64,000 nt of DNA from positions 20,255,479-20,319,478 of the forward strand of contig OX637336.1 of assembly GCA_951799405.1 (NCBI GenBank), read 5' to 3'. The notes under the pieces are model-generated. The model did not search any database. It was not told where the DNA came from and saw only the letters and a list, made by a program, of their open reading frames with translations. Numbering within the stretch: position 1 is the first letter of the stretch; the number at the start of each line of letters is the position of its first letter. Source of the DNA: Agapetus fuscipes. Lineage: Eukaryota > Arthropoda > Insecta > Trichoptera > Glossosomatidae. A program made the position numbers and the translations under genes. Below, piece by piece: positions 32,886 through 44,105 of the stretch.

Positions 32886-33330
32886 TAAGTTTCCACTTAA
32901 GGCTGGCAAAAGTCACAGGGCTTATGTTCATCTGAGGTTTGGATTTTAATTTGTAAGCACACATGCAGCATTTGTAAGCGCGAGCTGTATGTTATTTGTT
33001 GTGTATGTTCCTTGACTTATAGGTTGGTATGTGACTGTAGAAAATGGTTCGCTTTGCCAATGTCAGTCCTATTTCAGGGAAGGACGGCAAGAGTTGTAAT
33101 TGTTGTAAGGTGCATGTTCATTTGAGATTCATTTATGTTGTAGGTTTACACACGACATGTGCAAGCGCGAAGTATACGTGGTTGTTTTCGAAAATTCATA
33201 TAATTGTAAATATTTTTGCAACTTAGATAATATTAGATTAGCTTACACGTGTCTGTTTGTGAGCATGCATCTAATATGAATTTTAAATGATCATATATCT
33301 TTGCAACTTGCATTATAGATAACACTCCGA
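32886..33330 (+). mobile_element. Three T pieces in tandem
   Basis: A 5'-truncated T (32886-33008), a near-complete T (33009-33245, starting TTCCTTGACTTATAGG) and a T 3' end (33246-33330) follow each other on one strand. Confidence 0.65.
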
Positions 33331-33364
33331 AAGCGCTCGAGCTTATAAACCAACTCGCGAAAAC

Positions 33365-33640
33365 TTTATTTAATTATTATTATTATTATTTTATAAAAAT
33401 AGATGTGAAGAGAAATGCAATTCACCAACCTATTCTGCCTGGCCAGAAACAGGTATTGATATCATAAATTATTAATTCATTATCGTTTATATTAATAAAT
33501 TATTAATTAATAATTACCCAATAACATCTGTTGAACCGGGGTCAAAGTTAAAGTCAAGTGACCCAAGTGGGGATCGAACGAACGTTATTCTATTCCAAAT
33601 ACGCTAGAAAGATCGGACACTTGGTCCCCTCGGTACATAC
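33365..33640 (-). mobile_element. SINE5, second copy
   Basis: It matches 14851-15130: AT repeat tail at 33372-33392, body with CCTGGCCAGAAACAGG, and a head with a box-B-like sequence inverse to GGGATCGAAC. Confidence 0.65.
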
Positions 33641-34129
33641 ATTACATTTTACATACATTAGGACATAACATACATTACATTTTTTTTTAAATTTTTTTTT
33701 TTTTTTTTAACTACGAGTACCTATATTGATTGAAGTAGATAATGATAAAGTTCATTGGACAGTTTTTTTTAATCATAAAATGTACACTTCTGTGCCGTGT
33801 TTGATTTCTAAATCAGACGATTAAAGCGATATGGGTTGCAATTATTTTAAACACAAAGCGGTGTATGATTTTATCTCCATAGAATCGTAATTATTGTAAT
33901 GGCATATCGGCATGGTTTACTTTTAATCAGGAAATATAAAAAAATATATAAAACTAGCAGACTGACCGTACTGCGTACGGTTGTCTGCTAGGCCCTTCGG
34001 GCAGTGTAAGTCTGGCTTCGCAAAATTTTTCCTCAGACCTCCTTCATAGTAATTAAATGCTTTAAGAAGTAATTTGAAAAAAAAATTGCGGTAAAAGGGT
34101 TATTTAGTTCTTTCATGTTCTGAGTATCT

Positions 34130-37100
34130 TGTATGAAGCATGAGGTATGAGGCTGACCTCCCATACCTAAAAAAATGTTCACTGAACGAATGTTTCTCTG
34201 TTCCTGAAAAGGTCGGCAAAATTGCAGGGCTTATGGTCAAGAGAGGCTGAAATTTTTATTTGTAATTAAACATGCAGCATTTGTAAGCGCAAAGTCACTC
34301 ATGTCTGCTTGGGGGCATGAATTGAATATGAATTATAAAAGTTATTGTATCTGTGCAACTTAGATTATATATTCTAATATTTAAAAAAAATCAAGTGCCA
34401 CAACTATATGTTAGCGTGAAATGACATTTGCCAGTTTGTGGGCGTGCATTCAATTTGAATCATCAAATAACTTTTTTTGCAACTTTAGATTATAAATTAA
34501 ATTTAACGTTGTTGAAGGATTTTTCAAACTCAAATCCTTGACTTATAGGTAAGTATGAGCCTGAATACCCATATCGCAAAAAATGGTTCACTTGACAAAT
34601 GTTTCCCCTGTTTTTGAAAAGGTTGGCAAAAGTTGCAGGGCTTATGTTCATTAGAGGCCTTTATTTTAATTTGTAAGTTCACATGCAGCATTTATAAGTG
34701 CGAACCCACTCGTGTCTCGAATATGAATTATTAAAGTTATTGTATCTGTGCAACTTAGATTATATATTCTAATATTAAAAAAAATCAAGCGCCACAACTA
34801 TATGTTAGCGTGAAATTACATTTGCCAGTTTGTGGGCGTGCATTCAATTTGAATCATCAAATAACTTTGTTTGCAACTTTAGATTATAAATTAAATTTAA
34901 CGTTGTTGAAGGATTTTTCAAACTCAAATCCTTGACTTATAGGTAAGTATGAGCTTGAATACCCATATCGAAAAAAATGGTTCACTTGACAAATGTTCCC
35001 CCTGTTTTTGAAAAGGTTGGCCAAAGTTGCAGGGCTTATGTTCATTAGAGGCCTTAATTTTAATTTGTAAGTTAACATGCAGCATTTATAAGCGCGAACC
35101 CACTCATGTCTCCAGGGGGGCATGCATTGAATATGAATTATAAAAGTTATTGTATCTGTGCAACTTAGATTATATATTCTAATATTTAAAAAAAATCAAG
35201 TGCCACAACTATATGTTAGCGTGAAATGACATTTGCCAGTTTGTGGGCGTGCATTCAATTTGAATCATCAAATAACTTTTTTTGCAACTTTAGATTATAA
35301 ATTAAATTTAACGTTGTTGAAGGATTTTTCAAACTCAAATCCTTGACTTATAGGTAAGTATGAGCCTGAATACCCATATCGCAAAAAATGGTTCACTTGA
35401 CAAATGTTTCCCCTGTTTTTGAAAAGGTTGGCAAAAGTTGCAGGGCTTATGTTCATTAGAGGCCTTTATTTTAATTTGTAAGTTCACATGCAGCATTTAT
35501 AAGTGCGAACCCACTCGTGTCTCGAATATGAATTATTAAAGTTATTGTATCTGTGCAACTTAGATTATATATTCTAATATTTAAAAAAATCAAGCGCCAC
35601 AACTATATGTTAGCGTGAAATGACATTTGCCAGTTTGTGGGCGTGCATTCAATTTGAATCATCAAATAACTTTTTTTGCAACTTAAGATTATAAATTAAA
35701 TTTAACGTTATTGAAGGATTTTTCAAACTCAAATTCCTTGACTTATATATTAGTGTGAGCCTGTATATCCATATCGCAAAAAATGGTTCACTTGACAAAT
35801 GTTTCCCCTGTTTTTGAAAAGGTTGGCAAAAGTTGCAGGGCTTATGTTCATTAGAGGCCTTAATTTTAATTTGTAAGTTCACATGCAGCATTAATAAGCG
35901 CGTACCCACTCGTGTCTCCAGGGGGGCATGCATTGAATATGAATTATAAAAGTTATTGTATCTGTGCAACTTAGATTATATATTATAATATTTAAAAAAA
36001 ATCAAGTGCCACAACTATATGTTAGCGTGAAATGACATTTGCCAGTTTGTGGGCGTGCATTCAATTTGAATCATCAAATAACTTTTTTTGCAACTTTAGA
36101 TTATAAATTAAATTTAACTTTGTTGAAGGATTTTTCAAACTCAAATTCCTTGACTTATATATTAGTGTGAGCCTGTATATCCATATCGCAATAAATGGTT
36201 CACTTGACAAATGTTTCCCCTGTTTTTGAAAAGGTTGGCAAAAGTTGCAGGGCTTATGTTCATTAAAGGCCTTTATTTTAACTTGTAAGTTCACATGCAG
36301 CATTTATAAGTGCGAACCCACTCGTGTCTCGAATATGAATTATTAAAGTTATTGTATCTGTGCAACTTAGATTATATATTCTAATATTAAAAAAAATCAA
36401 GCGCCACAACTATATGTTAGCGTTAAATGACATTTGCCAGTTTGTGGGCGTGCATTCAATTTGAATCATCAAATAACTTTTTTTGCAACTTTAGATTATA
36501 AATTAAATTTAACGTTGTTGAAGGATTTTTCAAACTCAAATTCCTTGACTTATATATTAGTGTGAGCCTGTATATCCATATCGCAAAAAATGGTTCACTT
36601 GACAAATGTTTCCCCTGTTTTTGAAAAGGTTGGCAAAAGTTGCAGGGCTTATGTTCATTATAGGCCTTAATTTTAATTTGTTAGTTAACATGCAGCATTT
36701 ATAAGTGCGAACCCACTCGTGTCTCCAGGGGGGCATGCATTGAATATGAATTATAAAAGTTATTGTGTCTGTGCAACTTAGATTATATATTCTAATATTT
36801 AAAAAAAATCAAGCGCCACAACTATATGTTAGCGTGAAATGACATTTGCCAGTTTGTGGGCGTGCATTCAATTTGAATCATTAAATAACTTTTTTTGCAA
36901 CTTTAGATTATAAATTAAATTTAACGTTGTTGAAGGATTTTTCAAACTCAAATCCTTGACGGATAGGTAAGTATGAGCTTGAATACCCATATCGAAAAAA
37001 ATGGTTCACTTGACAAATGTTCCCCCTGTTTTTGAAAAGGTTGGCCAAAGTTGCAGGGCTTATGTTCATTAGAGGCCTTAATTTTAATTTGTAAGTTCAC

Positions 37101-37640
37101 ATGCAGCATTAATAAGCGCGTACCCACTCGTGTCTCCAGGGGGGCATGCATTGAATATGAATTATAAAAGTTATTGTATCTGTGCAACTTAGATTATATA
37201 TTCTAATATTTAAAAAAAATCAAGCGCCACAACTATATGTTAGCGTGAAATGACATTTGCCAGTTTGTGGGCGTGCATTCAATTTGAATCATCAAATAAC
37301 TTTTTTTGCAACTTTAGATTATAAATTAAGATTACCGTTCTTTAAGGATTTTTCAAACTCAAATTCCTTGACTTAAGGGTCAGTATGAGGCTTACCACCC
37401 ATATCGCATAAATGGGTTCACTTAACAAATGTGTCCCCTGTTTCTGAAAAGGTCAGCAAAAGTTGCAGGGCTTATTATGGTCATGAGAGGCTGAAATTTT
37501 TATTTGTAAATACACATGCAGGATTTGTAAGCGCAAACTCACTCGTGTCTCCGAAGAGGAGTGCATTGAATATGAATTATAAATGTTAATGCGTCTATGC
37601 AACTTAGATTGTATATTGTAATAATACTTTAAAAAAATTA
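34130..37640 (+). repeat. Satellite array of T-derived monomers with dimeric higher-order period
   Basis: The phrase TGAAGGATTTTTCAAACTC starts copies at 34513, 34907, 35318, 35712, 36124, 36519 and 36931, with a variant at 37342. Spacings are 394, 411, 394, 412, 395, 412 and 411. Each monomer joins a T-like unit (CTTGACTTATAGGTAAGTAT to CAACTTAGATTATATATTC) to a second truncated T 3' half (TTAGCGTGAAATGACATTTG to CAACTTTAGATTATAAATT). The short form lacks an 18-bp block containing GGGGGGCATGCATTG. Edge copies at 34130 and 37350-37640 are more diverged. Confidence 0.9.
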
Positions 37641-38189
37641 AATGCCGCAATAAGTACGGTTTCATATAAAAAGTTGACCTAATCGATCGTCATTATTTCT
37701 AAAAAATACATGTTATAACTGGTTGAAGTATAATTTTGAAATAAATAAAGAATATAGGTAGGTACTCAACGGAATTCAACCGAAAAAGAATCGACTTGGC
37801 AATGGCAACGATGGCAACTTTGAAGCCTATGTTGAAGTGCTGGCAATTTATTTGAAATTCGAATGTCAAAATGAGTTTTGTTTCTCGCATAGGTTTTACA
37901 AAAAAAGGTGTTGTGATTGATCATGTTTATTTATTTAAAAAACAACAATTTAAAATCTACTAATGATGAGGAAGCACATCCCAAGTCCTGAACAATATTT
38001 GTTGTGAATATGACGTGCATCTGTTCAGGAGTTCTTCAGTTTGAATGCCATTAACGCACAACTATTTTGTATGGGGAGGCCGTTGCTTTTTATAAAGATA
38101 AGGGATTAACTGCATGAAAGCAACAACAAAAACAAATGGTCTAATGGAATCTGCCAGTGGTAAGATGCAAAAAAAACATTGAACGCAAA
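37641..38189. other. Unassigned stretch
   Basis: AT-rich single-copy-looking DNA between the satellite and a composite SINE. No credible frame or family. Confidence 0.35.
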
Positions 38190-38590
38190 CGCAACTAAGC
38201 TACACTTATAGTGTAACTTCTTGCCTGCGTTATCGCCGAAGGCTCTTTCAGTTGGCGCCACTATCAGTTGAAGTGGGGGTTTCCCAGCTCCGGGGGGGGG
38301 GGGGGGGTGCTCTCGGCATGGAATGCAAGCATTCTACCAATTGAGCGATCCACCTTTTTACGAGCTTGGTCGTCGTCGCTACAAAGCGCCAATTCTCAAG
38401 CACGAACCAGTTGCTGTATGGCTGGATGGACCTTTGGTGACCAGTTATTGGAAAAGGTTTATGAATTTTTGAACCCAGCGAAGAGCGAATTTGAAAATAT
38501 AAATGGTATATTTTTTGTGCTCCGCCGGGATTCGAACCCACAGCCTTCCATTCAGAGTCCGAAGTGTGAACCACTGGACTACTAAACTAC
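38190..38590 (-). mobile_element. Composite SINE1-SINE2 unit, second copy
   Basis: Minus strand: SINE1 (38590 to about 38360) joined at CTCGTAAAAAGGTGGATCGC to a SINE2 head (AATTGGTAGAATGCTTGCAT), then an internally deleted SINE2 body and its 3' end. A 17-base G run interrupts the SINE2 body at 38292-38308. Confidence 0.75.
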
Positions 38591-39104
38591 AGACCTCTAC
38601 TATCAATATTGTCTCCACCCCTAAACCACCCCTCCCCCACATCCACCCTGTTACCCCCCTCCCCTCTTACCGCTATTACCAGTACATCCCACTCACCTGT
38701 CCTAGCTTTTATGTTTAATTTTAACAAAAATTTGTTACCCGGAGATGGAAGCTCTCCGAACATGTTTGTTACGACTCAAAAAAGAACAATACAAGTGGAA
38801 TAAAACAAAGTTGATTTTTTTCTTTATAAAAAAATAGTCCCACATCTTGATGTTACTATTTTTTTTACGTAGCAATGAACGTAAGGCAGTCTGCATGCAA
38901 AATCTCTTTGGGTTGTACATCACAAAAACTGCTTGAGCAATACATGCATATTTATGAAGTGATGGTGAATCAGAGCATGGAAATGTGGCTTTTTATGTAG
39001 CGTTATGACTTCATGGGGAGATATAGGCAGTAAGGCATTTTCCAAACGACTCTTCAACATGTTTCATACATTTTTACATGCAATTTACCAATAATATATC
39101 GATC
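38591..39104. other. Unassigned stretch
   Basis: A pyrimidine-rich patch (38610-38700) and AT-rich DNA, without a recognised element or frame. Confidence 0.35.
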
Positions 39105-39215
39105 GTTCATGAACTGTAACTGTAACTGTAACTTTGTCTGTGTAACGCTGTCTCTATTTTTTCCTATCTCAACATACCTCTTTCAATTCATTCACATCCA
39201 TCACCTTTTTCATCA
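39105..39215 (-). pseudogene. LINE-C 3' end
   Basis: TAACTG-type tail repeats at 39113-39131, then on the minus strand codons for KVMDVNELKEV. It is cut short by another LINE fragment at about 39225. Confidence 0.65.
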
Positions 39216-39228
39216 ATTTTCTTATATA

Positions 39229-39785
39229 GGAGCGTTTGGTAGAATAGCGAAGAATAAAAGGATCGCAAATAAAATGAAAATGGCGGTACACAATTGTATA
39301 TTGTTGTCGACCCTGATATATGGAAGCGAGTCATGAACGGTGAATGAAAGAGAAGTAAATAAGGTATGCACCGTAGAAATGGCTCATTTGAGAAGTATGA
39401 CAGGAAAAACACTGAAAGATAGAGTGACAAACGAATGGGTTCTGAATTAATGCGGAGTAAAAGAAAGCGTGAAAGTGAAAGCTCAAGGAAGTATGATGCG
39501 ATGGTTTGGACATATTGAAAGGATGAATGAAGACCGACTGACAAAAATGGTGTATTAAGGGACTGTAATAGGTAAGCGTGGAAGGGGAAAACCTAGAAAA
39601 TAATGAATTGATCAGATAAGTGAGATTGCGAATGAATGGAATTTACAGAGTGGAAACAAGAGAAGAGCATGCATGAAAAGAGTGATGAAATTAGATGAGA
39701 TGAAAGAAGTATGCAAGGACAGAGTCAAGTGGAGGCACTTGTGTGGAGGTACCGGCCACCCCTAGAGGAAGGGTGGCAGGATACA
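39229..39785 (+). pseudogene. LINE-D 3' copy, decayed
   Basis: Frames read GAFGRIAKNKRIANKMKMAV, TLIYGSES (stop in place of Trp), RWFGHIERMNEDRL and GKRGRGKP. It ends with GGTACCGGCCACCCCTAGAG and an ACAAGAC tail. Several stops and indels make it a pseudogene. Confidence 0.75.
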
Positions 39786-40112
39786 AGACAAAAAACTGAA
39801 TGAAAAAATATTTTCCAATTTTCAATCAAATCAGATGAGTACAAAATATATTTTTCAATTATTTGATGTTTTTTCATAGTTATATTCGATAAATATCCGA
39901 AATTCAATTTTATAATTAAAAACTCATTTTTAGCGCCTGGAGGAACAATTTTAATTTGATTTTAGTAATTTTATTTTATGTTTTCCCAAATAAATTATAG
40001 GGTATGAAAAATTAATTGGTTGGTTTTTTTTAAAAACGAAAATTCGTTTTCAATTTTCTTTTTTTTAAATTATCAATATAGAGAATGTGGTCCAACGAAC
40101 GGTCCGTAGTCT

Positions 40113-40425
40113 AATCGTCCCCAGAGTGCTTGTTTGGCTTATCCACCATTTGTTATTATTAACACAAAAATTTTATAGCGCCTTTTATGACAGTGTGTCA
40201 TTGGGAAGGCGCTTATCTATATGATTCGACGAAGAGGTGAGTCTTGAGATGTCTTTTGAACAGTCTCTCCAAATCCAGTTCCGTCAGTGAGGCGGGAATA
40301 GCATTCCAAGTCATTGGAGCGGCCGCGTCTCCAAAACTTGATTAAAAAACGACGCTTCAATGAAATTGTTGTAAGATTCACATTCTACACAATTTGACCT
40401 AAGAAAAAAACTTGAAAAACGATTA
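40113..40425 (-). mobile_element. M element split by LINE-E
   Basis: The M TIR (inverse of ATAAGCCAAACAAGCACTCT) is at 40113-40138. M body in the same orientation resumes at about 40345 (TTCAATGAAATTGTTGTAAG). LINE-E lies between. Confidence 0.65.
40145..40344 (-). pseudogene. LINE-E 3' fragment
   Basis: Minus strand: codons for a GDAAAPMTWNAIPASLTELD-like C-terminus, the UTR with GGCGCTATAAAATTTTTGTG, and an AAT tail. Shorter and more decayed than 31490-31927. Confidence 0.65.
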
Positions 40426-40599
40426 TAGTATCCAATATTTTAATTTCTAAGGGTCTGTTGCCCCAAACTCCAATCAGACAAAAATCAAAATCAAGTGTGA
40501 TTTATCCTTTTCAAATAAATAAAAATGGTTGCAAATACGTAAACCAGCTGATGTAATCAATTGACTCAGAACAGGTGTCTCCCGTTGCTTCAGTACTGT

Positions 40600-41370
40600 A
40601 CTGTACTGTATCCTGCCGCCGTTCCACTAGGGGTGGCCGGTACCTCCGCAGATGCGCCTCCACTTTTTTCTGTCCTTACAAACCACTTTCATTTCCTCAA
40701 TATTCATCACCTTTTTCATACATACTCTTCTCTTATTCTCACTCTGCAGGTTCCATTCTTTCGCAATCTCACCTATTTGGTGTAACCATTCTTTCCTCGG
40801 CCTTCCCCTTCCGCGCTTTCCTCTGACATTTCCTTTGTACACTTTCTTCGTTAGTCGTTCATCATCCATTCTTTCGAGATGTCCGAACCATCTCATCGTT
40901 TTTTTTTGTACTTTCATTCTCATATTCTCTTTTATACCACAGTCGTTCATCACCCAATCATTACGTACTCTATCATTCAGTGTCTTTCCAGCCATTGCTC
41001 TTAGGTAAGCCATTTCAACCGTACATACTTTACTCAGTTCACATTCATTAACTGTCCACGCCTCACTTCCATACATCAATGTCGGAACCAATATGCCATT
41101 GTGTACCGCCAATCTCATATTCTTCGTAAGTTTCCTATTTCTTGCAATTCTTCCAATCGTTCCCATTACACTTCTTCCTCTACTAGCGCGCTTTTCCAAT
41201 TCTTTCGTCAATTTCCCATTCGACTCAAACTTGCTTCCCAGATAATCAAATTCTTTCACGACCTCCACTCTTATTTCATTCAATCTTATCTCAATTTCCT
41301 CGCATTCCTCAGTCCTGTCAAATACTAATACTTTCGTCTTACTGGCATTCACTTTTACAGTAACCTCAAA
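40600..41370 (-). pseudogene. LINE-B (RTE-like) C-terminal copy with long intact frame
   Basis: The minus-strand frame from about 41365 to the stop at 40627 reads VNASKTKVLVFDRTEECEEI, FDYLGSKFESNGKLTKELEK, MYGSEAWTVNE, RWFGHLERMDDERLTKKVYK and GKRGRGRPRKEW, ending ICGGTGHP. This is the RTE C-terminal order downstream of the catalytic motif. The open frame continues upstream to 41646 through an unrelated SINE1, so a 339-residue prediction here would be a chimera. The 3' UTR is about 25 bp, ending in TACAG repeats. Confidence 0.85.
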
Positions 41371-41573
41371 AAATGGGGTTACAGAGATGAAGAAACCTGC
41401 GAGTGTGGCTCCGTGCAAAACAATGCACATCTTTTCTCTTGTCCCCTGATTGGAGCGACGTGCACGCTTGAGGACGTAGTGATGGCGAGCGAGAATGGAG
41501 TTCATGTGGCCAAGTACTGGGGGCTGCACATATGATGGTGTTCCGGACACGGAAAGTAAGTAAGTAAGTCTGA

Positions 41574-41900
41574 CCGGTCCGTAGCTCAGTGGTAACACTG
41601 CGGACTCTGAATGGGAAGGTTGTGGGTTCGAATCCCGGCGGAGCACAAAATATATACAATTTAAACTTTCAAATATTTGCTCTTCGCCGGGTTGAAAAAT
41701 TCATAAACCCTTACCAATGACCGGTCACCAAAGGTCCATCCAGCCTTACAGCAACTGGGTCTTGCTTGAGTATTGGCGCTTTGTAGCGACGACCAAGCTC
41801 GTACACCTCTGCGGCACTACAACAAGTGCCATAGACCCCTAGAGTCTTTAGAATCTAGGGAGTCTCCCGCACAGGATTTCTTAAAAAAAAAAAAAAAAAG
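41574..41900 (+). mobile_element. SINE1a, full length reference copy
   Basis: Head GACCGGTCCGTAGCTCAGTG with box A TAGCTCAGTGG, box B GGTTCGAATCC, body with GACCGGTCACCAAAGGTCC, then the 1a-specific end (GACCCCTAGAGTCTTTAGAA, CCCGCACAGGATTTC) and an A tail. Both RNA polymerase III boxes look intact, so it could be transcribed. Confidence 0.85.
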
Positions 41901-42059
41901 TAAGCTGATGTACATAATCTTTTCTGTTCAAATTTCATCATACTTTTTTCCAATTCCAAGAAATATTTAACTGAGGTCCTTCTCAGAACTAAGCAATTAA
42001 ATTTGATGTGTCAATCAAATATTGAAAGTTGGTGCAATAGGTCCTTATTTTTGTGTTTG

Positions 42060-42250
42060 TGGTGTACCTAGTGGTTATGCTTGAAGGCTGTTAATAAATG
42101 CAGGTTCGAGTCCCGCCAGGGCGCGCGCCTCGGCTCACCATCACAAATTTCAGTTCGGAGTTTTTCCTGTCCGAGTTTATAATTGCTTTAGGAAAAGTTA
42201 TATTGCGTCATAATCAAGTTTCAGTTTTGTTCAACAATCCATTTTTAATT
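42060..42250 (+). mobile_element. tRNA-headed SINE-like sequence, single copy
   Basis: A box-A-like TACCTAGTGGTTATGC and box B GGTTCGAGTCCC are spaced as in a tRNA-derived head. The following CGCGCGCCTCGGC body is unlike SINE1/2. It cannot be a functional tRNA, because acceptor-stem pairing is not evident. Confidence 0.5.
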
Positions 42251-42394
42251 TTGAAATTTGCATAAAAATGCGATGTAGGGACAGCGAAGAGATGAAAAAT
42301 GTATGTCTGGAGAGAATTTAGTAAAGTCTTATCTATGGAGGTACTAGCCACCTCTAGCGGAATTAAGGCTACAGATACAACTACATTTATTTTT

Positions 42395-42500
42395 AAGAAA
42401 TTCTGTGCGGGAGACTCCCTAGATTTCAGAGACTCTACGGGTCTATGACACTTGTTGTAGAGCCGCTGAGGTGTTGTTTACGAGCTTGGTCGTCTCAAAT
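42395..42500 (-). mobile_element. SINE1a 3' end
   Basis: The minus strand holds the 1a end (GGGAGTCTCCCGCACAG) and adjacent body. A T 3' end follows at 42495-42533. Confidence 0.7.
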
Positions 42501-42659
42501 GATATATATCTTTGCAACTTAGATTTAGATTTGATTTTGGACTGCCTTATACTCGTAGTTAGTTTTCTCGATTTCTCAAATCGTCGAATTAGTTCTCATA
42601 CCGTTTTAGCTTCAAGGTGGCGATATATCTTTGCAATTTAGACAATTCTTTTTAATTAA

Positions 42660-42964
42660 AATGCAATAATTTATTTTTACAGAATTTATTTTTCACAATT
42701 TATTTCACAACTTAACAGGCACTGTTTATTGGTGTTACTCAGCGAATTGTCCTCTTGTGACTCTACTATACGAACCATTTTGATCTCTTTTATAGGGTAC
42801 CAGAGGGGCCTTTCTTGCATTCTCTAGATCATTCTACCACCAGAATGTTATGTACACACATAATCACTACCAATTCCAGATGGCGCTGTCTCATATGTGC
42901 GTAAACACTTTGATTTCATAGTCCGTCATACGATATATGCGGGTATAAGCGCACGTACGTATTT
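42660..42964 (-). mobile_element. Solo LTR, family 3, second copy
   Basis: Inverse of 27253-27593 over most of its length, with the TATA (CTATAAAAGAGATC) and AAATAAATT signals on the minus strand. It abuts a TIR element at 42965. Confidence 0.55.
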
Positions 42965-43193
42965 CAAGTGGCAAAAGGTGCCATACAAGCCGGTTCCAAT
43001 CGGCTTCCCTTTTAAAATGATGTAACAAAGTAGTTAAAAAATAAAGGCACAAAGTAAAAAAATACATTTAAAACCAAAGAAACAATACGTTTTTTTCCGC
43101 ATTGAAACCATGCAGTCTACTTTATTATCATTTTTGCCTCATTTTAAACGGGAAACCGATGGGAATCGGTTTGTATGGCACCCTTTGGCACTG
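42965..43193. mobile_element. Foldback TIR element (CAGTGGC type)
   Basis: Inverted ends of about 60 bp (AAGGTGCCATACAAG, then TTCCCTTTTAAAATGA) surround a short AT-rich middle. The same element is at 46626-46859. Confidence 0.7.
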
Positions 43194-43548
43194 GACAATA
43201 GATTATACACAGTTTTGTGACAAAATGTTATTTTTTGCACCTGCTTCCACATGCTTTTACCTTCAAGATGTTGTCGTATCGCAACCCTTACTCCAAGTAT
43301 GGGGGTAGAAATATAAGGGTGCAAATATCGTACAAGGAAATAAGGTATGAAAGGGGAATAATGTGAGGGTAGGGGGTGAAATGAAACTGTAGAAAGCACA
43401 CCCCGAATGCAATCTTATAAAAATATGATCAGAAAGTGCTTGGTCCAACATGTAAGATGGTCGGGGAATAACATGTTTATGAAAATGAAAAAAAATAACT
43501 GAAAAAAACATTGTTACAATTCACTTGAGTTTTATTTTTTTTAAAAAA

Positions 43549-43591
43549 CACAACCAGTTTCGGGAGAAGCAGTACCTCCCATCTTCAGGTG
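43549..43591 (-). ncRNA. Hammerhead ribozyme motif (left arm)
   Basis: This is the inverse of the motif at 43608-43650, with the same stems and core. Transcription through the palindrome would more likely form one long hairpin than two ribozymes. Confidence 0.6.
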
Positions 43592-43607
43592 TAAATATCA
43601 ACTCCTG

Positions 43608-43650
43608 CACCTGAAGATGGGAGGTACTGCTTCTCCCGAAACTGGTTGTG
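43608..43650 (+). ncRNA. Hammerhead ribozyme motif (right arm)
   Basis: Stem I CAC/GTG, CTGAAGA (43611-43617), stem II GGGAG/CTCCC with a 9-base loop, GAA, stem III ACTGGT, cleavage base T at 43647. All invariant core bases are present. The left arm has the same motif on the minus strand (CTGAAGA inverse at 43582-43588). Confidence 0.65.
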
Positions 43651-43694
43651 TTTTGTAAAAAAAATAAAACTCAAGTGAATTGTAACAAAGTTAA

Positions 43695-44015
43695 AAAAGT
43701 ATTTTAATTAATTAAAATGTGCTTTCACAAAGTTACTGCCCAAAATCTAAATAATATGAAAAAAACATTGTTTGTTGAATTGGCGAGACTGGAACTCCAC
43801 TGTCTCCGCTGAGATTGCTTGAGCGTTAAGTAGAATGTTCTGGCAAATTCGAGCAAGTATGTAGCAATTATCCATGTTTCGAGAATGATCTTTATTCTTA
43901 CTATAAAAAAGAACCAAAACTCTCTGTAGCTTGAGAAATCAACTGACCATTTCATGATGTATGTGCAAAGAGACTCTGTAGTCAAACAGAATCTGAAATA
44001 AATCACCGCAGTTTT
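43695..44015 (+). mobile_element. Solo LTR-like block, family 4
   Basis: A TATA-like ACTATAAAAAAGAACC at about 43900 and GAAATAAATC near 43995 suggest an LTR. It shares AAGTAGAATGYTCTG and CTGAAATAAATT-type blocks with 57005-57320. The boundaries are uncertain. Confidence 0.45.
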
Positions 44016-44019
44016 AATT

Positions 44020-44105
44020 TTTTTTAAGAAATCCTGTGCGGGTGTCTCCCCAAATTGCCGATTGTGACACTTTTTGTAGTGTCGCAGAGATGTTGATGAT
44101 GAACT
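44020..44105 (-). mobile_element. SINE1a 3' end, diverged
   Basis: The minus strand retains GACACCCGCACAGGATTTCT and part of the 1a-specific end. Confidence 0.55.

Larger units (their letters stand above)
43511..43689. mobile_element. Long palindrome with two divergent hammerhead motifs
   Basis: Arms of about 81 bp (43511-43591 and 43608-43689) are near-perfect inverse repeats separated by 16 bp. Each arm carries a hammerhead motif, giving a head-to-head pair. The outer ends read GTTACAATTCACTTGAG. Confidence 0.85.

Noticed and set aside
34130..37640. CRISPR-like or gene-cluster repeat
   Set aside because: Units of about 400 bp without spacers, in a eukaryotic repeat context; it is a satellite.
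38292..38308. G17 run as a G-quadruplex regulatory site
   Set aside because: It lies inside a degraded SINE2 at the place of a shorter G run; slippage or assembly error is the simpler reading.
41574..41650. Possible tRNA gene (box A and box B present)
   Set aside because: It is the head of a SINE1 with a long SINE body behind it; acceptor-stem pairing is not evident.
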